From Candidatus Roizmanbacteria bacterium (GTDB taxonomy: Bacteria > Patescibacteriota > Microgenomatia > UBA1406 > GWC2-37-13), in the NCBI GenBank assembly GCA_026395455.1, contig JAPLYR010000081.1:1-12275 (forward strand): a DNA stretch of 12,275 nt, in the 5' to 3' direction. Position 1 is the stretch's first letter. Each line of letters begins with the position of its first letter. Both the position numbers and the translations under genes were made by a program. Positions 12,094 to 12,275 of this stretch are shown piece after piece. The notes under the pieces were generated by a model, which worked only from the letters and a program-made list of their open reading frames with translations, did not search any database and was not told the origin of the DNA.

Positions 12094-12275
12094 AAGGAAT
12101 AAAGTATGATTGTACTATGACGAGCCTGTGCAAAACAACAGGAAAATTCACCTGATTGTACCTGTTCAAAACTGTTTTTTAGCTTAAACTCTGCCTTAGG
12201 AAGTGAAGTTACACCTTCAAACTTGTAGGAGGTGATTAACCCTCTTCCACCGAGTGCCTCAAGTTTTGCAACGTC
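12090..12275 (-). CDS. C-terminal end of an unidentified gene, partial
   Basis: An open minus-strand frame enters from the right edge and ends at the TGA at 12090-12092 (61 residues visible: DVAKLEALGGRGLITSYKFE through CCFAQARHSTIILYSL). The stop overlaps the protease ATG in an ATGA, and codon use looks coding throughout, so I take it as the 3' end of a real gene co-transcribed with the protease. The frame is too short to assign. Features are a Gly-rich GGRG near the start, a charged middle, and adjacent cysteines followed by FAQARHS. It fills the last 180 bases, so there is no intergenic region at this end. Confidence 0.65.
   Translation of the reverse strand, partial: DVAKLEALGGRGLITSYKFEGVTSLPKAEFKLKNSFEQVQSGEFSCCFAQARHSTIILYSL

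Overview
The window looks like a piece of an AT-rich bacterial genome with a small, tightly packed gene set. My best guess is a member of the Candidate Phyla Radiation (Patescibacteria, possibly Microgenomates). This rests on overall style rather than a marker gene: almost no Shine-Dalgarno sequences, several start codons placed 6-12 nt after a TATAAT-like -10 box (leaderless or nearly leaderless mRNAs), 4-nt ATGA gene overlaps, and short AT-rich intergenic regions. No phage or insertion-sequence genes, tRNA, rRNA or CRISPR array were seen.

Layout. From 1 to 6790 every gene is on the minus strand. In transcription order (right to left) they are: an unrecognised 178-aa gene, a dUTPase/dCTP-deaminase-fold gene, a GC-rich inverted-repeat element, thyA, folA (frame broken at an A7 run), a small DUF1599/Nmad1-like gene, queA, a structured element 'A', a long AT-rich hairpin, a small membrane protein ending in a strong terminator, an 88-bp inverted-repeat element, tgt, and a carbonic-anhydrase-like gene cut by the window edge. 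From 6855 to 7865 a GT4-type glycosyltransferase runs on the plus strand. It converges on tatD (minus), with a second copy of the structured element, 'B', between them. tatD and a secreted thrombospondin-type-1-repeat protein (plus, 8918-10648) diverge from one self-complementary -10 box. The right end holds a membrane-anchored S41 processing protease (minus) whose start overlaps the stop of an unidentified minus-strand gene that enters from beyond the window.

How the genes fit together. The dUTPase-like gene, thyA and folA form a dTMP-synthesis block (dUTP to dUMP, dUMP to dTMP, folate recycling), with the Nmad1-like gene translationally coupled to folA. queA and tgt are the two tRNA-queuosine steps that make and use late precursors. 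The glycosyltransferase, TSP1 protein and S41 protease concern the envelope or cell surface, but they are not one operon.

The most unusual content is non-coding. Elements A (2576-2683) and B (7930-8041) share conserved blocks in the same order and spacing, with compensatory changes in paired arms, and each begins 10-12 nt after the stop codon of a minus-strand gene. They look like two members of an unnamed structured RNA family. Two further closed-stem elements (1737-1824 and 5584-5672) share a 10-base block.
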